The translations under genes were made by a program, and so were the position numbers. From Streptomyces paludis (lineage in GTDB: Bacteria > Actinomycetota > Actinomycetes > Streptomycetales > Streptomycetaceae), in NCBI RefSeq assembly GCF_003344965.1, contig NZ_CP031194.1:3968001-4032000 (forward strand): 64,000 bases of DNA, given 5' to 3'. Under the pieces are notes generated by a model. The model saw only the letters and a program-made list of their open reading frames with translations, was not told the origin of the DNA and searched no databases. This document shows, one piece after another, positions 25,952 through 36,146 of the stretch (its first letter is position 1; each line of letters starts with the position of its first letter).

Positions 25952-25969
25952 CCGGGGCTCAAGCCCCGG
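25952..25969 (+). terminator. Stem-loop terminator after MarR gene
   Basis: CCGGGGCT and AGCCCCGG arms with a 2-nt loop, between the MarR gene and the cytidine deaminase on the same strand. The minimal loop means the real hairpin opens a base pair or two. Confidence 0.45.
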
Positions 25970-26025
25970 AACGCCCCTGGGAATCCAGTGGCCTTGGGGC
26001 GGTGGGGGCCAGTACCTTCCGACGG

Positions 26026-26436
26026 GTGACAGCCACCTCGAACAGTGACCTCATCGCCGCCGCCGATGCCGTGCTGAACCCCCACATGGTGGGCGGTCGG
26101 CTGTTCGGCGATGTGGCGTCCACGCTGGTGACCGAGGCGGGCGGGGTGTACTCGGGCGTGTGCATCGACACCGGCTCGGGCACGGGCTTCTGCGCGGAGC
26201 ACGCGGCCATCGCCGCCATGGTGACCGCCGGTGAGTACCGGATCACGAAGGTGGTCGCCGTGTGGCGCAGCGACGAGGGCATTCTGCACGTACTGCCGCC
26301 GTGCGGACGGTGCCGGGAGTTCATACGGCAGATCGACCCGGCGAACCTGGACACCGAAGTGGTCCTCGCCCGCGACAGGTCGGCAAGGCTCCGGGAACTG
26401 CTGCCCGCCCATGAATGGCCCGCCCCGCTGGACTGA
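26026..26436 (+). CDS. Cytidine deaminase-family protein
   Basis: 136 aa. Zinc motif and catalytic Glu: CAEHAAIAAM; second cluster PPCGRCREFI. Length and motif spacing fit the homotetrameric cytidine/blasticidin-S deaminase class. GTG at 26026 is chosen: TACCTT about 10 nt upstream resembles a -10 element and there is no ribosome site, so the message is probably leaderless. Free nucleoside salvage is the likely role; a blasticidin-type substrate cannot be excluded. A GNAT gene follows 30 bp later. Confidence 0.85.
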   Translation: MTATSNSDLIAAADAVLNPHMVGGRLFGDVASTLVTEAGGVYSGVCIDTGSGTGFCAEHAAIAAMVTAGEYRITKVVAVWRSDEGILHVLPPCGRCREFIRQIDPANLDTEVVLARDRSARLRELLPAHEWPAPLD

Positions 26437-26465
26437 CGCGTCCCCGGACGGGGATGATCGGCCTC

Positions 26466-26978
26466 ATGAGTACGGTCCTGTACGGAGCCCAGGTGACCCT
26501 CCGCCCGTCGACGGCGGCCGATATCCCGGCGCTGGCCGCGATCCGGTCCACGCCGGAGGTGTACGCGCGCTGGCGCGGCGGCGACGATCTGACGGCGGCG
26601 GTGGCCGAGGATCTCGGGGATCCCGAGGCCCGGAGCTTCACGGTCGAGCTGGCCGGTGAGGTGGCCGGGGCCATTCAGTGGGGCGCCGAGGAGGACCCGG
26701 ACTACCGGCATGCCAGCATCGACGTCTATCTCGACCCGGCCGTGCACGGCCGCGGCCTCGGCGCCGACGCCGTACGCACCCTGGCGCGCCACCTGATCGA
26801 CGAGCACGGCTACCGCCGGCTGGTCATCGACCCGGCCGCCGACAACGCCGCCGCCATCGGCTGCTACCGCAAGGTCGGCTTCCGCGAGGTGGGCATCATG
26901 CGGCAGTACGAGCGCGGTCCGGACGGCAGCTGGCACGACGGTCTGCTGATGGACATGCTGGCGGAGGACTTGGCGTAG
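26466..26978 (+). CDS. GNAT-family N-acetyltransferase (AAC(6')-like)
   Basis: 170 aa. GNAT motif A is HASIDVYLDPAVHGRGLGADAVRTL (acetyl-CoA pyrophosphate loop GRGLGA), followed by HGYRRLVIDPAADNAAAIGCYRKVGF. The overall pattern is of aminoglycoside 6'-acetyltransferase-like GNATs, but similar proteins act on many amines. ATG at 26466; an in-frame ATG at 26454 is possible, both near a GGGGA. No resistance context is evident. Confidence 0.85.
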   Translation: MSTVLYGAQVTLRPSTAADIPALAAIRSTPEVYARWRGGDDLTAAVAEDLGDPEARSFTVELAGEVAGAIQWGAEEDPDYRHASIDVYLDPAVHGRGLGADAVRTLARHLIDEHGYRRLVIDPAADNAAAIGCYRKVGFREVGIMRQYERGPDGSWHDGLLMDMLAEDLA

Positions 26979-27156
26979 GGGCGCGCGCGCCGGTGGCGTA
27001 GCCCTGCCCTGCCGTACGGCTGGCTGACCGCCCCCGTACGGCTGATGCACGCGGTCCGGCAGATGTCGCTGAGTTGAGCGCGCCCCGCGCCCCGCGACCC
27101 GCTCCGGAACCGGCTCCGGAACCCGCTCCGCAATCCGCGAAAACTTTTTTCGATGG

Positions 27157-27219
27157 CCTGACAACCTCACGGGCGGGTCATCCCGTTCTCACGCCCATGA
27201 AGCACTTCACGGCGCCCGG
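27157..27219 (+). promoter_or_regulatory. ECF-type promoter upstream of export operon (site A)
   Basis: TGACAACC (27159-27166), a 17-bp spacer and CGTT (27184-27187) have the AAC/CGT layout of ECF sigma promoters. The whole 63-bp block aligns without gaps to 32084-32146, upstream of the ECF sigma gene, at 49 of 63 positions. The 180 bp upstream (26979-27156) hold only short repeats of GCTCCGGAACC and no gene. Confidence 0.65.
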
Positions 27220-27253
27220 AGCGCCCCGAGCCCACCGAGCGCTCGGCAGCTGA
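27197..27253 (+). CDS. Possible 18-aa leader peptide (site A)
   Basis: ATG lies 9 nt after CGTT of the ECF-type promoter, the same spacing as at site B. The peptide is MKHFTAPGAPRAHRALGS. Its start resembles the site B peptide (MTHSAPPGA). Probably leaderless. It ends 78 bp before the lipoprotein gene. Translation is inference from conserved position only. Confidence 0.3.
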   Translation: MKHFTAPGAPRAHRALGS

Positions 27254-27331
27254 CAGACCCGTCGGCAGACCCACCGACACACCCCGCGGTCCCCTCCCTA
27301 GCACCCCTGCGAACAGAGAGATGTCCTGGAC

Positions 27332-28288
27332 ATGTCAAAGAAGCCTTCGATTCTTCTCCCCACGATTCTGGCCGCAGTCCTCCTCCCCCTGACCGCCTGC
27401 GCCGGCGGCGAGGTGTCCGGCGACACCTCCGCCGGCGCGAAGGCGGGCTCCGGCTCCGGCTCCGGCTCCGGTACGGACGCCGGCGGCGGCACCGCGGACG
27501 AGAAGACGCAGCAGCGGGTGAAGGACAACGACGCCTACGAGAAGCTGCTCGCCGCCTGCATGAAGAAGGCCGGCTTCGAGCACACCCCGAACCTCGGCGA
27601 CATCTACGCCGTCAGCACCGCGATGGCGGCGATCTCGGGCGCGGACTACGAGCTGGCCAAGAAGTACCGGGAGAAGTACGGCTTCGGCGGCTCCAACGCC
27701 ACCACCGTCTACCCGAACGACGGCGAGCTGAAGTCCGCAGGGCAGAAGCAGACCCCCAACCAGGCGTACCACGAGAGCCTCACCGAGAGCCAGCAGGACG
27801 CCTACATGATCGCCCGGGCCGGCAAGGACTACGCGACCAACAACGGCAGGCCGAAGGGGTGCGAGGGATCCGCCCGCACCGAGGTGTACGGGTCGGACGC
27901 CGACATCGACGCGAAGGACAAGGCGGGCGCGGAGGCCGACAAGGCGAACGCGCTGAAGCTGAACGGCGATGCCGAGCTGGTCAAGCTGGCCCAGTCCTAC
28001 GCGTCCTGCCTCACCGCGGCGGGACTTGAGCCGGCCAACACCCAGCCGACCGAGATCGGCGAGGAGATCCGGCTCACTGGTGGTGCCGCCGGGGCCGGGG
28101 CCAGTGGCGGGGCCGCCGGCGCCGTCGTCCCCGTCGGCGAGGAGAAGTCGGTGGACGAGGCCAAGGTCCTCCTCACGAAGGAGATCGAGATCGCGCTGAA
28201 GGATTTGGAGTGCGGCAAGGAGTTCCGCGCCGCCTACTTCCCGAAATTCCAGCAGAACCCGACCTACCGCGGCAACGGCGCCGGCTGA
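27332..28288 (+). CDS. Secreted lipoprotein of ABC export operon
   Basis: 318 aa. Lipoprotein signal ILLPTILAAVLLPLTACAGG with lipobox LTAC. A Gly/Ser-rich linker (residues 35-55) precedes a helical domain with conserved-looking Cys (LLAACMKKAGF, GCEGSA, YASCLTAAG, DLECGKEF), which may form disulfides. No recognised domain. ATG at 27332 with GAGAG about 15 nt upstream. First gene of a four-gene run with an adaptor, ATPase and FtsX/MacB-type permease; probably the extracytoplasmic sensor or chaperone of that exporter. Confidence 0.85.
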   Translation: MSKKPSILLPTILAAVLLPLTACAGGEVSGDTSAGAKAGSGSGSGSGTDAGGGTADEKTQQRVKDNDAYEKLLAACMKKAGFEHTPNLGDIYAVSTAMAAISGADYELAKKYREKYGFGGSNATTVYPNDGELKSAGQKQTPNQAYHESLTESQQDAYMIARAGKDYATNNGRPKGCEGSARTEVYGSDADIDAKDKAGAEADKANALKLNGDAELVKLAQSYASCLTAAGLEPANTQPTEIGEEIRLTGGAAGAGASGGAAGAVVPVGEEKSVDEAKVLLTKEIEIALKDLECGKEFRAAYFPKFQQNPTYRGNGAG

Positions 28289-28372
28289 CGCGCCACACGC
28301 CAGCACCACTCGTCACACCACCACGACTGATCACACCCCCACTACTCACAACACCGGCGGAGGCAACGGCTG

Positions 28373-29811
28373 ATGGCCAGGCGCAGCAGTGACGGAGACG
28401 GCGGCACACGCCGTAAGAAGAGCGGCGGCGGCAGCACCAGCCGCCGCAAGCTGGGCGTGGTGGTCGGTGTGATCGTGCTGGTCGGCGCGGGCGGCTGGTT
28501 CGCCGGTACGCAGGTGAAGTCCCCGGCCGACGCCGCCGCCGGGCACACGCCCCCGAAGCCCGGACCGGTGACGGTGGCGGTCGAGGAGCGCGACCTCACC
28601 GCGACCGTGGTGGCCACCGGAACCGTCGAATTCTCCTCGCCGCAGAGCCTCACCCTGGCCGGCCAGGTCGGCAGCAGCGGCCCGGGCGACGAGTCCGTCG
28701 AGCAGCGGGTGACGAAGGCGCCGGCTGTTGGCACTGTACTGAAGGAGGGGGACGTCCTGATGTCGGTGAGCGGGCGTCCGGTGTTCGTGCTGAGCGGGAC
28801 GGTCCCGATGTACCGCTCGATCGTGCCCGGCACCAAGGGGGAGGACGTCACCCAGCTCCAGGAAGCGCTGCGGCGGATCGGCTTCGCCCCGGGAACACAG
28901 AGCGGTACGTACCTCTCGGGGACCGCCGACGCGGTCACCCAGTGGTACAAGGCCAGGGGCTTCGAGGCGCAGGCCCCGACCGAGAAGGACAAGCAGGAGC
29001 TGACACAACTTCAGCAAGCCGTGAATGCCGCTCAGTTGGCTCTGATCGGCGCGAAGGACTCCGAGTCGGAGAAGAAGACCAAAGAACTGGAGCTGAAATC
29101 GGCCCAGATGAGCCTGGACTCCGCCAACTCGGCGCTCTCCAGCTTCAACGCGTCCTACGGCACCAAGATCCCGGCCGGTGAGGTGATCTTCCTGCCCAAG
29201 CTGCCGGTGCGCGTCGACAAGGTGAAGGTGAAGGCCGGCGACACCCCCGCCGGGGAGCTGGGCACGGTGACCGGCTCCGAGCTGATGGTCCAGGCCGTGG
29301 TGCCGGGCGCCGACGCCGTGCTCCTGAAGAAGGGCATGACCGTGGACATCGAGGCCCAGGGCGGAACGGCGCAGGGCAAGGTGGAGGCGATCGGCGACGA
29401 TGCCAAGCCCGGCACCGGCAAGGAGGGCGGCGCCGGTTCCGGCGGTACGGACGGCTCGACGGACGGCTCGACGGGCGGCTCGACGGACGACGGTACGGGC
29501 GGCTCCGGGGCGTCCGGCGGCGCGGCCCCGGCGCAGCTGCGTATCTCGGTGGCGGACATGGACCTGCTGAAGGACTCCGCCGGGACCTCCGTCAAGGTGA
29601 CGATCAAGGTCGGCACCTCGGGCGGTTCGGTGCTGGCGGTCCCGGTCGCCGCCGTCCGCAGCGCGGAGAACGGCGGCACCCGGGTCAAGGTGCAGCGTGA
29701 CGGCAAGGTGGTCGAGGTGGCCGTGACCACGGGCATCTCGGCGGGCGGCTTCGTCGAGGTCAAGGCGGACGGGGGCGCGCTGAAGAAGGGCGACCACGTG
29801 GTGGTGGGTCA

Positions 29812-29815
<4 letters not shown>
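28373..29815 (+). CDS. Efflux adaptor with peptidoglycan-binding domain (MacA/HlyD-like)
   Basis: 480 aa. One N-terminal TM anchor (LGVVVGVIVLVGAGGWFAGT), a barrel/lipoyl-like segment (VAVEERDLTATVVATGTVEF), a peptidoglycan-binding-1 motif near residues 155-200 (GTKGEDVTQLQEALRRIGF), a coiled-coil hairpin (KQELTQLQQAVNAAQLAL) and beta-barrel repeats to the end. A Gly/Ser/Thr/Asp repeat (GSTDGSTGGSTDD) interrupts the last barrel. ATG at 28373 follows GGAGG by 8 nt. It connects the ABC exporter to the wall. Stop overlaps the ATPase start as GTGA. Confidence 0.88.
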
Positions 29816-30617
<802 letters not shown>

Positions 30618-30621
<4 letters not shown>

Positions 30622-31964
30622 ACGCCGGCTCGCCCGTTGGCCCGTACGTCGATCCGTACTCCGCCCCGCAGATTGTTTCGACCAACGGACCGGCCGATGA
30701 CCGAGGGGAGGAGCCGAAGGCCCGGCGGCGGCGGACGCGTCTCGGCATAGAGCGCCCGTGGATGGATCCCCGGGATCTGTGGCTGGAGTCGCTGGCCGGT
30801 GTCATGGCGCGCCCCTTGCGCTCGGCGCTGACCACCCTGGGTACGGTCCTGGGCATCACCACACTGGTCATCACCATCGGTGTGGCGGCCACCGCCGGCA
30901 ATCAGATCGTCGGCCGGTTCGACGCCCTCACCGCCACCTCGGTCGCCGTTACGGTGCCACCCCCGCCGCCCGGTGCGCAGTCCGTTCCGCTGGTGTCCTG
31001 GAGCGGACCCGAGCAGGTCGAGCGCCTCAGCGGCGTCGAGTCGGCCGCCGCGCTGGGCACCTCCGACAAGACCGCCAACGTACGGGTACGGGCCAACGAG
31101 GTGGTGTCGCCGGGCGTGACGAACGGCACCACCCTCGCCGTGACCGCCTCGACCCTGAATCTGCCGGCGGCGGTACGCGGCGAGATGACCGCGGGACGGT
31201 TCTTCGACGCCGGTGACATCGCCGGACACGACCGGGTCGTCGTCCTCGGCGACCAGGCGGCGGAGCTGCTGGGCATCACGTCGGTGGAGGACTCCCCGGC
31301 GGTGTTCTTCGCGGACCAGTCCTACACGGTGATCGGGATCCTCGGCGGGATCCGGCGCGAACAGCAGCTCTCCACCTCGGTGATCGTCCCGTACACCACG
31401 GCGGGGGAGCGGCTGGGGCTGGAGAACGTCAGCCGGGTGCTGGTGAACACCGTGCTGGGGGCGGCCCAGCAGGTCGCCCGGCAGGCGCCGATCGCGCTCT
31501 CGCCCGGGCATGAGGGCTCGCTCGCCGTGGAGTCGCCGGCCGACCTTTCCAAGGCGAAGAAGAACGTGGAGGGCGACGTCAACGGCCTCTTCCTCGTCCT
31601 CGGGCTGGTGTCCCTGGTGGTGGGCGCGATCGGCATCGCGAACGTCACGCTGGTGACGGTGATGGAGCGGGTCGGTGAGATCGGCCTGCGCCGGGCGCTG
31701 GGCGCGTCGCGGCGGCAGATCGCCTTCCAGTTCCTGCTGGAGTCGACGACGATCGGGCTGCTGGGCGGCGTCATCGGCGCTGTGGCGGGCATCGTCATCG
31801 TGGTCGGTGTGTCCATCACCAAGGAGTGGACGCCGGTGCTCGATCTGCGGCTCGCGGTGGGCGCGCCGGTCGCGGGGGCGCTGGTCGGGCTGCTCGCCGG
31901 GCTCTACCCGTCGCTCCGCGCGGCGCGGATGGAGCCGGTTGACGCGCTGCGCGGTCCGGCGTGA
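30618..31964 (+). CDS. MacB/FtsX-type ABC permease
   Basis: 448 aa. TM1 near residue 70 (ALTTLGTVLGITTLVITIGV), a large extracytoplasmic MacB-PCD domain (residues 95-310), then three TM segments (LVLGLVSLVVGAIGIANVTL, GLLGGVIGAVAGIVIVVGVS, VAGALVGLLAGLYPSL) with the coupling segment EIGLRRALGASRRQI. ATG at 30618 follows GGAGG by 5 nt and overlaps the ATPase stop. Works as a dimer with the ATPase and adaptor. Confidence 0.92.
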
Positions 31965-32083
31965 CGATCACGTACAGGCCCCCACCGCATGCGCGCCCAC
32001 CACCAAGGTCCGCGCCGAAAAGATCCCCGCCGTAGTCCCCTCCGTAGTCCCCGCCGTAAAAGTCCCTGAGAAATTCCAGTGAA

Positions 32084-32146
32084 CCTGACAACCTCCCGGC
32101 CCTGTCATCCCGTTGACCCCCGCATGACGCACTCCGCACCGCCCGG
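32084..32146 (+). promoter_or_regulatory. ECF-type promoter upstream of ECF sigma gene (site B)
   Basis: TGACAACC (32086-32093), 17-bp spacer, CGTT (32111-32114). Same elements and spacing as site A at 27157. A sigma factor commonly reads its own promoter, so this pair probably marks the regulon of the gene at 32216. Confidence 0.65.
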
Positions 32147-32219
32147 CGCCGGACATCCCGTGCCCCGCCGCTCCCCGTCGCACGCCGCCGCCGACGTGCC
32201 TGGCGGTGAGGGCTGTTGA
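32124..32219 (+). CDS. Possible 31-aa leader ORF coupled to the ECF sigma gene
   Basis: ATG lies 9 nt after CGTT, as at site A; it runs MTHSAPPGAGHPVP to a TGA at 32217-32219 that overlaps the TTG start of the sigma gene as TTGA. That overlap and the conserved start favour real translation, making sigma production depend on the leader. No domain is visible. Confidence 0.4.
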   Translation: MTHSAPPGAGHPVPRRSPSHAAADVPGGEGC

Positions 32220-32803
32220 GCTGGGGACCGGGCCGGGGGGCAGGGCGGGGGGCGGGCCGGAGACCGGGCCAGGGCGCGACGGAACTGGAGTCGTCGTTCG
32301 AGGAGTTCGCGCGCTCGCGTCAGCGGCAGCTGCGCCGGGCCGCCTATCTGCTCTGCGGGGACTGGCACTTGGCCGAGGACCTGACCCAGGCATCCCTGGC
32401 GAAGGTCTTCGCGGTGTGGCGCCGGGTGGAGCGGACGGAGTCCCCGGACGCGTACACCCGTAAGGTGCTGTATCGGACGTTTGTGGACGAGACCCGCCGT
32501 CAGCGCTGGTGGGAACGGCCCGGGACACACCAGTACGACGTGGTGGCCGCGCCCCAGGACTCGGAGCTACGGGTGACACTGCTCGACGCGCTGCGCCAAC
32601 TGCCCGCGCGCAGCAGGGCGGTGCTCGTACTGCGCTTCTGGGAGGACCAGAGTGTGGAGGCGACGGCGGCGGCCCTGGGATGCAGCACCGGCACGGTGAA
32701 GAGCCAGACCTCCCGGGGGCTGGCCGCACTGCGCCGGATCCTCGGCGACACCCCTCTGGAGGGGGAGTCGCACGGCACCAGCTACACAATGGCGGAGTGG
32801 TAG
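32216..32803 (+). CDS. ECF sigma factor, SigE-family
   Basis: 195 aa. Region 2: FEEFARSRQRQLRRAAYLLCGDWHLAEDLTQASLAKVF; region 4: QLPARSRAVLVLRFWEDQSVEATAAALGCSTGTVKSQTSRGLAAL. The TTG start at 32216 is the only start codon in frame upstream of region 2; it has GAGGG 3 nt upstream and is coupled to a leader ORF. The downstream membrane protein, 2 bp after the stop, is the likely anti-sigma partner or co-regulated effector. Predicted to recognise TGACAACC-N17-CGTT upstream of itself and of the exporter operon at 27332. Confidence 0.9.
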   Translation: MSWGPGRGAGRGAGRRPGQGATELESSFEEFARSRQRQLRRAAYLLCGDWHLAEDLTQASLAKVFAVWRRVERTESPDAYTRKVLYRTFVDETRRQRWWERPGTHQYDVVAAPQDSELRVTLLDALRQLPARSRAVLVLRFWEDQSVEATAAALGCSTGTVKSQTSRGLAALRRILGDTPLEGESHGTSYTMAEW

Positions 32804-32805
32804 GG

Positions 32806-33864
32806 ATGACGCAGGTCAACCAGGACAACCAGGACAACCAGGACAGCGAAGGCAACGAGAGCAGCCGGGGCGGCGGCGTGGGTGGCCGGGGCGGCGCCGG
32901 CCAGGACCCGGGTGAGGGCTTCGCCCGGGCGCTGGAACGGCTGGACGCCGGCGCGGAACCGCCCATGCCCGACCTGGTCAGGGCCTCGATCGCACAGGGC
33001 TACCGGATCCGTACCCGCCGCCGGGTCTCCACCGCGCTCGGCTCGGCCGTGGGGGTGCTGGTGCTGGCGGGCGGTGCCATGACACTGCCCTCGATGCTGA
33101 GCGGTCTCCGCGTCGACCGCCCCTCGGGCGGGGTCACCACCGCCACGGTGCCCGGGCCCAGGACGATGCCGGGGATCCTGTATCCGAGCGCTTCGGCGCT
33201 GCATACGGCGTACCCGAACAGCTCCCTGAAGCTGACGGAGGCGAGCCCGCGCGATGCCGTCGTCCCGGGCCGCTACTTCCGGCTGACGGGGGCCGGGGTG
33301 CCGGACGGCTCGCTGCTCTACGTCGCCGCTTTTCCGACGGTCACGGAAGCCCGGGACGCGCGGCAGGCTCTGGCGGCGGGCGAGTGTGTGAGTCTCGCCG
33401 GCCAGTACGTCACCACGCCCTGGAAGGACCACGCGTGGTGTACGGAGCCCACCGTCCTGCGGAAGAACAAGGCCGAGCTGCAAGCCTTCACACCGACGAA
33501 CGGGCCGAGCACGCCGACCCCCGTTGACTTGGGCGCCGCCCAGCCGCTAGCCGACGCCACCACCGGCCGGCCGGCCGTCGGGGTGACGTACGTGACCGAG
33601 GACGGCTGGACGGTCCAGGTGGTGGCGGGCGCCCTGGACGGCGCCACGGCGGCCTCCACGGCGGGCCGCGCCCCGGCCCCCAACGCGGTCACGTCGTCCG
33701 GTGTCCCTCCGCTGCCCGTGGCGACGGCCGCACCCGACGAGAACGACGGCTTGTCCGGGCCCGCGCCGGTGGCGACCGGGGATGTTGTCTCGCTGAGGAC
33801 CTTGGTCATGGACCTGGCCACCAGCGACCGGCTGCTGGAACTCCTGCTGGAGTCGACCGACTGA
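32806..33864 (+). CDS. Membrane-anchored partner of ECF sigma factor
   Basis: 352 aa. The N-terminal cytoplasmic part (about residues 1-75; repeats NQDNQDNQD, then FARALERLDAGAEPPMPDL, a segment typical of proteins cotranscribed with SigE-type ECF factors), one TM segment (VSTALGSAVGVLVLAGGAMTL) and a 250-residue extracellular domain of unknown fold. No HxxxCxxC zinc motif, so it is not a classical ZAS anti-sigma factor. ATG at 32806 has GGAG 8 nt upstream. Topology suits signal sensing outside and sigma binding inside; that function is inferred. Confidence 0.75.
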   Translation: MTQVNQDNQDNQDSEGNESSRGGGVGGRGGAGQDPGEGFARALERLDAGAEPPMPDLVRASIAQGYRIRTRRRVSTALGSAVGVLVLAGGAMTLPSMLSGLRVDRPSGGVTTATVPGPRTMPGILYPSASALHTAYPNSSLKLTEASPRDAVVPGRYFRLTGAGVPDGSLLYVAAFPTVTEARDARQALAAGECVSLAGQYVTTPWKDHAWCTEPTVLRKNKAELQAFTPTNGPSTPTPVDLGAAQPLADATTGRPAVGVTYVTEDGWTVQVVAGALDGATAASTAGRAPAPNAVTSSGVPPLPVATAAPDENDGLSGPAPVATGDVVSLRTLVMDLATSDRLLELLLESTD

Positions 33865-33883
33865 AGGATCCCTACTCGAATCC

Positions 33884-35146
33884 CTACTCGAAGAACCTCA
33901 GGCTGGCACCGGTGTTGCTGGTGGCGCCGGGGACATTGGCGCGGGTGTACGTGGTGTTCCCCCACCAGACGAACGTACCGTTACGCCACTGCCGGGCCGA
34001 CCAGGAGTAGGGCGTGCCCTTCGGGACCGCGTGGTAGACGAAGGGGGCCCGGGGGCCGGCCGGCGGGCTGTTGTTGATGTCGCCGTCGAGCAGGGCGAAG
34101 GAGTTGCTGCCGGGGCCGTTGACCTTCGAGGTGGCGGGCCAGCCCTTCATCATGGTGGCGGGGTTGGAGCCGAACAGACAGCCGTTGGACTTGTACCAGT
34201 CCCAGATATAGGTGGGGTTGCCGCCCTTGCGCAGCCGCAGTTCGCCGAGGCAGTACTGGTCGCTCCAGGAGCCGTTGGCCGAGTACACGATGTGCAGCAG
34301 ACCCTCGGGGTCCTTGAGCGGAATCGGCGCCTCGTTGATGTACGGCTTGCCGACCTTGCGCTCCCAGCTCTCGCGGGGCTGGGAGATGATGTAGCGGGGG
34401 CCGGTCGGGGTGGTCGGGCCGCTCATCTTGACGATGTAGAGGTTCTGCTCCGAACCGTTGGTGGCCTTGGACCAGCCGGACCACACCATCCAGAGCTGGT
34501 TGTTGTACCGGAAGACAGAGCCGTCGATGGCCCACATGTCGTCCGGCAGCGCGATCTTCTGCGCGGTGCCGTAACCCGTGTTGGGCGAGTCCGAGCTGAT
34601 GGCGTACATACGGTGGGCCGCGCTCTTGCCGCCCGTGAAGTAGATGTAGTACTTGGCGCCGACCTTCACCAGCTTCGGCGCCCAGATGTCACCGATACCC
34701 GGGTCGGTCCAGACCTTCTTGGAGGCGACGTTGGCCAGCCCGGCGAGGGTGGGCGCGGACCGGACGGCGATACCGCCCCCGATCGTCTTCACCGCGTGGT
34801 AGGTGCTCCCCACCTTGATCACACTGGGGTCGGCGCCGGGGACGTAGGTGTCGGCAGCGGCGGCGGCGGTGGTGATGGAGTCCGAGCCGGACGCCGAGCC
34901 GGACCCAGAGCCGGAGTTGGCTGTCACTGACGTGTCCTTCGCCCCTGTCGCCTCCTCGGCCTGCTCTGCCGCCTCAGCCTCCTTCTCCTCCTTCGCCTCC
35001 TTCTCCTTCGACGCGGCGGCCGGGGGCGCCGGTGTGGATTCGTCCCCGCTGAAGGCGCAGGCCGTCGGCATTGCGGTGGCCGCGAGGACAGTTGCCATCA
35101 GAAGGGCGCGACGGGGTGTCATTTTCAGTTTGCGAGGCGTGGCCAT
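33884..35146 (-). CDS. GH43-like glycosidase lipoprotein
   Basis: 420 aa. Lipoprotein signal with MPTAC lipobox, a charged Glu/Lys/Ala-rich linker (residues 45-75), then a five-bladed propeller: catalytic-base region PGADPSVI, Asp in AIDGSVFRY, and putative acid Glu in YINEAPIPLKDPEG. These are the three acidic positions of GH43, whose members cut arabinan and xylan side chains. ATG at 35146 has GGCAGG just upstream; ATG at 35122 is an alternative. Single gene; together with the GH127 gene at 18794 it suggests arabinose-polymer use. Confidence 0.78.
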   Translation of the reverse strand: MATPRKLKMTPRRALLMATVLAATAMPTACAFSGDESTPAPPAAASKEKEAKEEKEAEAAEQAEEATGAKDTSVTANSGSGSGSASGSDSITTAAAAADTYVPGADPSVIKVGSTYHAVKTIGGGIAVRSAPTLAGLANVASKKVWTDPGIGDIWAPKLVKVGAKYYIYFTGGKSAAHRMYAISSDSPNTGYGTAQKIALPDDMWAIDGSVFRYNNQLWMVWSGWSKATNGSEQNLYIVKMSGPTTPTGPRYIISQPRESWERKVGKPYINEAPIPLKDPEGLLHIVYSANGSWSDQYCLGELRLRKGGNPTYIWDWYKSNGCLFGSNPATMMKGWPATSKVNGPGSNSFALLDGDINNSPPAGPRAPFVYHAVPKGTPYSWSARQWRNGTFVWWGNTTYTRANVPGATSNTGASLRFFE

Positions 35147-35450
35147 GATCCTGCCTAAATCAATCAATATTTACGCAACGGGGAGAGGCACTCGATGCTC
35201 GGAGGAGCGGCGGGCATACGAAGCCGTGACGGTGGTACAGGAGTTCCTCGGCACATCGGACGGACCTGCCGCCCGGCCAACTGGGCCTTAGCGTAAGGGA
35301 GTCGAGGTCGGCTGAATGTGCGCATGACGTAACAGCTCTGTCATGAGCCACACGCGTGGGTGTGCGCCGCGCTGGTCACGGTGGGGTTGTCGGGTGCGGG
35401 TCAGAGCGGCGTTGAGTGGGGTGTGCCGGTGGCGGGGGTTGTTGGGTGTG

Positions 35451-35771
35451 GGGCCGCCCCTCCTGCTTTGAGTGTCGCGTCTCCGGTGGAGGTGTAAAGG
35501 GCGCTCCTTCGTCGCGTCGGCTTCGCCGATTGCGCTGCGCTTCACCCTTGACACCTCCCCCGGAGCCGCAAGTGCAGGTGCGGGAGGGGCGGCCGGGGGG
35601 AAGGGGGGCCCGAGGGGTGGTGCCGTGCTGCCACTCGGCTCAGGGTCCGGCGGGCCGGTGGGCCCTGCGGGGCTGCGCAGCAGAGGAATGGGGTGGTCCG
35701 ACACCGGCTCAGCGGCCGACCGTCCGCTGTCGGCTGAGACTCAAGCCCCGCTGGTCACCGTTGCGTTGTGG
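35451..35771 (+). repeat. Left arm of inverted-repeat element
   Basis: Runs from GGGCCGCCCC to the segment CGCTGGTCACCGTTG. Inverted counterpart at 36147-36471. Confidence 0.72.
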
Positions 35772-35827
35772 TGCCCGGAAGGCCGGCGGGTCCTGCGGCC
35801 CGGCCGGGTCTGCGGGCCGGACACCCC

Positions 35828-35927
35828 GCCCGCCTGTCCCATATGGTCTGGTTTGGTGGTCCGTTGGAGGTCCCCTCGGGCGGCACATGTGTCCTCAGGT
35901 GCATTAGCGGCCCTCCGGGACGCATGG
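35828..35927 (+). repeat. Direct repeat 1 inside the inverted-repeat element
   Basis: Contains CTGGTTTGGTGG, GGCACATGTGTCCT and AGGTGCATTAG, all of which recur in order at 36003-36100. Confidence 0.65.
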
Positions 35928-36002
35928 GCGGCCATCAGGGGCCCGCTTGGCGTCACACGCGTCCCGGCAGGCACCTTCCCGCGCCGCCGGACGGGGTCCG
36001 CT

Positions 36003-36100
36003 GCCCGCCTGCCCGATATGGGCTGGTTTGGTGGAGTGTTGGGGGCTCTTGGGCTGGCACATGTGTCCTGAGGTGCATTAGGAGCACTCCAGGACGCACG
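36003..36100 (+). repeat. Direct repeat 2 inside the inverted-repeat element
   Basis: Second copy of the repeat at 35828-35927, about three-quarters identical by eye, 175 bp away. Confidence 0.65.
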
Positions 36101-36146
36101 GATCACCCTCACGGGACCACTCGTCGGCACCCGCGTCCCAGTAACC

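Noticed and set aside
26466..26978. Calling the GNAT an aminoglycoside resistance gene
   Set aside because: AAC(6')-like pattern is shared by many GNATs and there is no resistance or production context.
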